Assembly: GCA_013398275.1 (NCBI GenBank)
Contig: VZSE01011543.1
Location: 151,676-215,675 of the forward strand
Origin: Promerops cafer
Taxonomy: Eukaryota; Chordata; Aves; Passeriformes; Nectariniidae
Reading direction: 5' to 3'
DNA: 64,000 nucleotides
Part shown: positions 59,901 through 64,000 of the stretch, piece after piece
Layout: every line of letters starts with the position of its first letter
Numbering within the stretch: position 1 is the first letter of the stretch
The notes under the pieces: model-generated
The model's input: the letters and a program-made list of their open reading frames with translations, nothing else
What the model was told of the DNA's origin: nothing
Databases searched by the model: none
Position numbers and translations under genes: made by a program

Positions 59901-61156
59901 TCTGGGTTATTTTTAGGTCTAAAATCAGAACATTTGGAATCGTAACCCAAGTGGATTAAACAGAGCAAAGCAGGTCCCATTTCTGTGTTGTTTGTACGGC
60001 ATCAGGGTCCTGGCAGATAACTACAAGCGTTGTGTTAATGCAGATGATGACAAAAGGGGCTTGTTCTACCCACTTTCAAACATCTCAAAGCTTTGCCAAA
60101 ATCCCCATTTCGAAGAAAACTGGGCTATCAGATTTACAGCTTCTAGAGGGAGAGTGCTGGGGCTGAAGGAGGTAAATTAAGGTCAGCTTAGAGGAGGAGG
60201 AAAGCCTTGAGCTGCTGAGCTGTGTGTGAACATCCAATCCCATATTCCTGCCTGGAAGAGACTCCCCTGAATTAATCCTACAGGATGCTCTGAATTATTC
60301 CCAAGCAATACCTCATCCCAGAGTGGATCTGTGGATGAAGCATTCAACCTGTGCTGTCGGAAGAGCAGGAGGTGCTTTCCAGGTGCAGGAAGACTCTCAT
60401 TTCTCTTTGGTTTTAAATTCAGTTTTTCAGCTGTGTGGAACCATTGATTCACCCACATAAATTCCTCAAGGTACTGCTTCAGGATGGGTTCTGCAGAGCC
60501 ATTCTGGTCCTTCCAGTGGGAAGTTGCCAAATTCTTCCTCTTTGGCTCTGTTTTTCCACAGGATAAGTGGGTCCTGTGCCACTGATCCAAAATGGTGGTG
60601 GGGTCTGGAAAGGAGCGAGCTCAGATCCCACCTGCTGCACAACCAGATGGAATTTCCACCTTCTAGAGCCAGGCTGAGAGAAAGCCACCTGCAGAAAACC
60701 AGGATCTGCTGCTTCTGGGCCCCAGTTCAACAGGGAAACTCCAACAGAATTTCTCTGGTAGCTTTACGGACACTTCTTGGCAACCCCATGACATCAAACA
60801 CCCGGATTTATGTAGGTTTTTTTTTTTTCCCCCCTGGAATAACATCAACCCAAAGCCTTTCAAGCCTTCAAGGCAATTTAGGTTGCAGTTGCCCACAGAG
60901 CAACAAACACTCAGCACTCTCCTGCCTGCAGCAGCTTTCCCCGGGCAGGGAGCGGGTTGAGCCCGATCCCACGCACGCGGGAACGCGTGCAGGGGACAGA
61001 GGTGTGCAGGACTTGGGTGCTGAGCTCCAACAGCTGAAGTCATGCCTGTGGTATCACAAATATGAGAGTCCAAAACTGTTTCAAGGGTTTCCAAGCCAAA
61101 CACTCGAGCGCATTTCGTAGCCTTTGAAATCCATCTGGCCAAAAGCTCCTGACAGT
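56906..61156. other. Mostly non-coding, possible intron space
   Basis: If the candidate at 56634-56905 is real, its upstream exons should lie here on the minus strand. A stretch at 57313-57426 is open on the minus strand between an AG and a GTGAGG, but the phase does not fit. Frames at 60183-60590 (minus) and 60524-61120 (plus) are open yet unrecognised. A poly-T/C run lies at 60818-60834. Sequence at 59100-59215 is repeat-free and could be a conserved element. Confidence 0.4.
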
Positions 61157-61311
61157 GTGATCTATGAGGCTGTGGAACAGTTTCCCCAGGGAAGTGTTGG
61201 AAGGGCTATCATTTGAGTCATTTAGTGCTGAGGGGAATATACCACGGGGAGCAATCCCTCATTAGCTGGACTAATGGAGCTTTCTGCTTCAAACTCTGGT
61301 GTTCCTACAGA
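61157..61311 (+). mobile_element. Old CR1-like LINE 3' fragment
   Basis: TGAGGCTGTGGAACAGTTTC, CCCAGGGAAGTG, later GGACTAATGGAGCTTTCTGC and TTCAAACTCTGGTGTTCCTA follow the order of the 3' end of older CR1 subfamilies (GGAACAGTTTGCCTAGGGA ... CTAATGGAGCCTTTTCTGG). Divergence is clearly higher than in the other copies. Confidence 0.65.
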
Positions 61312-62444
61312 AAAAAGATGCCTTGTCTTCTCCTTGTTCCTCCATATGCTCAAATTGGCAGGGATGTGGGGCCGTTGGCTGTTTTGTAGCTTTTGTTTAT
61401 AAGGCACATAAATTTATCAGAGGAGGGGGTTTCATGTGTCAGGCAAAGTGTGGAGTGTCAAGAGCAATCTGAAGGAAAGAGTCCTGGGGATAAATGAGAA
61501 GCACATCCGTTATTTGCTAAAAAACAGGGAGAGGTGTGGGCCCTTCCTGAGGAGCTCTGGGCAAGTTTCAGGGAATGAGGATGTGGAATCTGAGTGGAAC
61601 TGAGCCTTGAGTTCACCAGCCACCCATGGAGAGCAACTGTCTGCCTTTGGCTGGTGGATTTCTGGGACATCTCATCCTCCACGCAGATTTTTCCTGGGAT
61701 AACACAAGTTCCAATAACACAATTCCAACCTGTCCTTTCCGTCATGTGTTGTTTCAGATCAGTCATTTTTATGCCCTGGATGTGGAGGGATCCCGGGTTT
61801 GGTCCTCTGGGGACATCAACATGGTGACTTTGAGGATCAGGCACCTGCTTTTTGGATGACAACTGCTTCCTTCCCTCACGATCTTCCTGTGCAGCCTTGG
61901 GAATGCCAGTTGGAGTTTTGGGATCACTTACTCTGAGGTGTAATTTAACATCTTTGATGGGTAAATCACAATCTCAGCAGGCTGGGTCCTCACCAGCTTT
62001 GCCTCATCTATGGAAAAAATGGAGAAACCATCCTAAACTTTATTACTAAGACCTAGGATGGGTGTAATGGCCTTTCTTCTATGGAATACATAATTTTTCC
62101 AAGATCTGGTCACTCCAGAGAGCACCAGCTCATTGCTCCCTTGACTTTACCTGCCATAGGTGCCTCAGTGGCAGTGTGGCCTTTCAGAGGAGAGGAGGTA
62201 GCACTGACATCACTCCAGGATTTGTAGTGGATTTTTTTTGGCTATTTTTTTTTTTTTTTTGCTTCCCAAAGTCTTGAATATTTTCCAGCCATGATGATTT
62301 TCCCTTCTGTGCTTCTTTTTTTAACAGGAGATTTTCCAAGTGGACAATCCCAAAGGTGGCCGGCTCCACGGGCGGGAAAAAGAAAAGAGTCATAGAGATA
62401 TTTTAAATGCGACGCGAATTTTATGCCAAAAAGTGTCTTTTCCA
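61312..62444. other. Non-coding stretch, no gene seen
   Basis: Short frames on both strands, T-rich runs at 62231-62261. Nothing was recognised. Confidence 0.5.
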
Positions 62445-62454
62445 TATTTATAAG
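62445..62454 (+). promoter_or_regulatory. TATA-box-like element
   Basis: CCATATTTATAAGCCCC contains TATTTATAAG, a good TATA match, about 100 bp upstream of the ATG at 62551. CTTAAAAGG near 62489-62497 is a second AT-rich candidate. The region between is pyrimidine-rich (CCCCTCTCCCTCCGCCTCCT), as seen around some TATA promoters. Confidence 0.3.
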
Positions 62455-62550
62455 CCCCTGTCATCCCCTCTCCCTCCGCCTCCTCCTGCTTAAAAGGAAA
62501 CTCCATTACAAAGGCAGGAAAGAACATCAAACAAACCTCGCTTGGCAGCC

Positions 62551-62605
62551 ATGTCTATATGTGAAATTACTGTCAGAGTACAAAGGAAGACTCAAGATTT
62601 AGAAG
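62551..62605 (+). CDS. Candidate first coding exon, unknown protein
   Basis: The ATG has a fair context (GGCAGCCATGT). Eighteen codons, MSICEITVRVQRKTQDLE, lead into GAAG followed by GTAACA, a possible splice donor at 62606. With the TATA-like element upstream this has the outline of a first exon of a plus-strand gene that would continue beyond the window. There is no recognised homology, and the peptide is too short to be convincing alone. A minus-strand exon candidate at 63093-63247 would lie in its intron. Confidence 0.22.
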
Positions 62606-63092
62606 GTAACATGTGACAAGAGAATGCCGTCCTTCTCAATGTCTTTACCTTTTGTTGGTGAGAGCTGGGAAGGGGTTGGTGGTGGTGCTTTTTTCTTTTG
62701 AGGAGGGCCGTGCCAATTATAGAAAGACACAAATCACCGCGAAAGCCCCGCGGGCTGAGGGCGATTTGGGAGCCCCTGATCCCGGCAGTGACTCCAGCCA
62801 GGGCTGTGTAGGCACATGCTCGCCCTCAGCTCCATCCTTCAGGGCCACCCGAGGAGCAGCCGTGGTGTTTGATCCCACAAAGCTTTGATGGAGGCACTTT
62901 GGAGCTGCTGGGGGCTCTGGATGGCCTCAGCTCCCCTTGGTATAAGGCAAAATGTGTTTGGTTGAAGTGACCACATGTGCTTTCTGTGCAGCCTTTAAGC
63001 AAATGGCTTCTAGCAAATATGTTTTATTTCACTAGGGGAGCAAATTCCTGCTCTGGAATGGAAGTTACTCCTGCTCTGTGACTGGAAATTAA
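62606..63092. other. Stretch without a gene call
   Basis: It has a moderate GC portion at 62740-62860 and an AATAAA on the minus strand at about 63022-63027, some 70 nt below the stop of the 63093-63247 candidate. Nothing else was recognised. Confidence 0.45.
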
Positions 63093-63247
63093 TTAACGGG
63101 TCAATGTAGCCACGGTCTTGACGTAGATCTTTGTCTCATCTTTCTCTTCATCTCGGAGAGTGTCTTTATTAGCTCTATTCTTATCCATGCTCTTGCAATC
63201 CTGCTTTTTCTGCCAAAACAATACTTCTTTTCCACGTTTCCCAAATG
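63093..63247 (-). CDS. Candidate 3'-terminal coding exon, unknown protein
   Basis: A strong acceptor-like sequence (CTGTGCCCTGCTGTCCTGCAG) on the minus strand precedes 63247. The frame then runs 50 codons to TAA at 63093-63095. The peptide begins FGKRGKEVLFWQKKQDCKSM and ends with the highly charged NKDTLRDEEKDETK and then IYVKTVATLTR. Such a Lys/Asp/Glu-rich tail is unlike the Pro/Ser/Leu-rich chance frames of this window. An alternative acceptor (AAGTATTGTTTTGGCAG) lies a few codons inside. I could not identify the protein; a conserved non-coding element is the other explanation. Confidence 0.28.
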
Positions 63248-64000
63248 CTGCAGGACAGCAGGGCACAGAAAGCAGTGGAGCAGCACAAGCTGCAGGTTCC
63301 CAGCCCTGACACGTGGGACAGGAGACATCACACCTGCTGCCCTCACCAGCCTTGGCTGCTTGGGCTCTGCCCAAAAATTCAGGTATTCCATTGAGAATTG
63401 AATATTCAGGTGTTTATAATTTTAAAAACAGGGTTTTTATTAAAAAGCACAGGGTTTATAATTAAAAAAACACTAAATCATGGAGCTGGCCACCTCATTT
63501 GGGTGTCACCCTATGGATTGAAGCATCTGCCCTGTTTCTCCTCTACCCCACAGTGTCAAATGAAAGTTAAGCTGAAGGCATTTCCCAGGCCCAACCCTAA
63601 ACTTGTTTTCCACTTCTGTATTTATTAAATGTTCGTGTCTTTAATCAGCTTGTTGCCCTGTGTGGTACCATGGTGCGTCCCCTCCTGGTCCCCTGTGCCA
63701 GGACCTCTGCAGGAGAAGCTGGTTCATACTTGGTGTGGCTTGTTAAGGTGTGAACCTCTGCCCTTTGTTCTTTGAAGGAGCATTTTATTTTCTAAAAGCA
63801 AGGCTTAATGCAAGAGACACTTTTAATCCCTCCTAGTTTTGAGGGCTATTGAACTTACCCGCTGTAAGTCAAATGTGAATTTAACTTTTCAAAGAATAGG
63901 AGTTTTCTTTTTTGGCTGTTGTTGAAGTGTGGGTGCTACAAGGTCTTTCCTCCTTTATTTTAGGGATGGAGCCATTATTTGTTTGAGTTTTTTTTTAATA
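63248..64000. other. Non-coding right edge
   Basis: AT-rich single-copy sequence with A- and T-runs, ending in TTTGAGTTTTTTTTTAATA. No exon was recognised; the window cuts any gene lying here. Confidence 0.5.

Noticed and set aside
60183..60590. 135-codon minus-strand frame with a fairly protein-like composition
   Set aside because: No splice framework, promoter or recognised family; a competing frame is open on the other strand nearby.
1..64000. Search by eye for endogenous retrovirus genes, LTR pairs, tRNA, rRNA and snRNA genes
   Set aside because: No paired LTRs, no gag/pol-like frames and no RNA gene consensus were seen; only CR1 LINE fragments were found. A profile search would be needed to exclude short or old copies.

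Overview
The window looks like nuclear DNA from a bird, most likely a songbird or close relative. At least ten fragments of the avian LINE CR1 lie on both strands, recognisable by the conserved 3' end (GGTCCCTTCCAACCCAAACC followed by 8-bp tail repeats such as ATTCTATGA). Other interspersed repeats are almost absent. There are many micro- and minisatellites and several small CpG-rich patches. There is no operon structure, no bacterial or viral gene set, and no rRNA or tRNA that I could recognise. The species cannot be fixed from the sequence alone.

The window is overwhelmingly non-coding. None of the many short open frames matches a protein I recognise, and the longest ones are artefacts of tandem repeats whose units contain no stop codon. 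Three places have the local anatomy of exons and are offered as low-confidence candidates. The first is a minus-strand terminal exon at 56634-56905, with a splice-acceptor-like start, a stop, an AATAAA and a GT-rich stretch. The second is a minus-strand terminal exon at 63093-63247. The third is a TATA-box plus short first exon on the plus strand at 62445-62605. A fourth, at 14860, is a signal-peptide-like start inside a CpG-rich block.

Layout: 1-14.4 kb is mostly single-copy non-coding DNA with a few CR1 pieces and an (ATTT)n array. From 14.4 to 21.6 kb there is a dense cluster: three CpG-rich patches, an ~41-bp CT-rich minisatellite, a hexamer/pentamer compound array ending in 96 perfect AAAGG units, a ~1.9-kb satellite built from GGAATYACAGCA monomers with higher-order repeats, and a 30-bp minisatellite. 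Two assembly gaps (one N at 16300, four Ns at 18965-18968) fall inside these arrays. From 21.6 to 56 kb there is single-copy DNA with a decayed ~45-bp minisatellite, an (AAT)n compound array, a (GGAT)n array, scattered CR1 tails and clusters of GATA motifs that may mark enhancers. The last 8 kb hold the exon candidates.

No new biological system is evident. The most checkable observations are the higher-order satellite with a perfect 241-bp duplication beside an assembly gap, the stepwise compound array next to a CpG island, the same-strand AGATAA cluster at 42.1-42.35 kb, and the exon-like segments near the right end.
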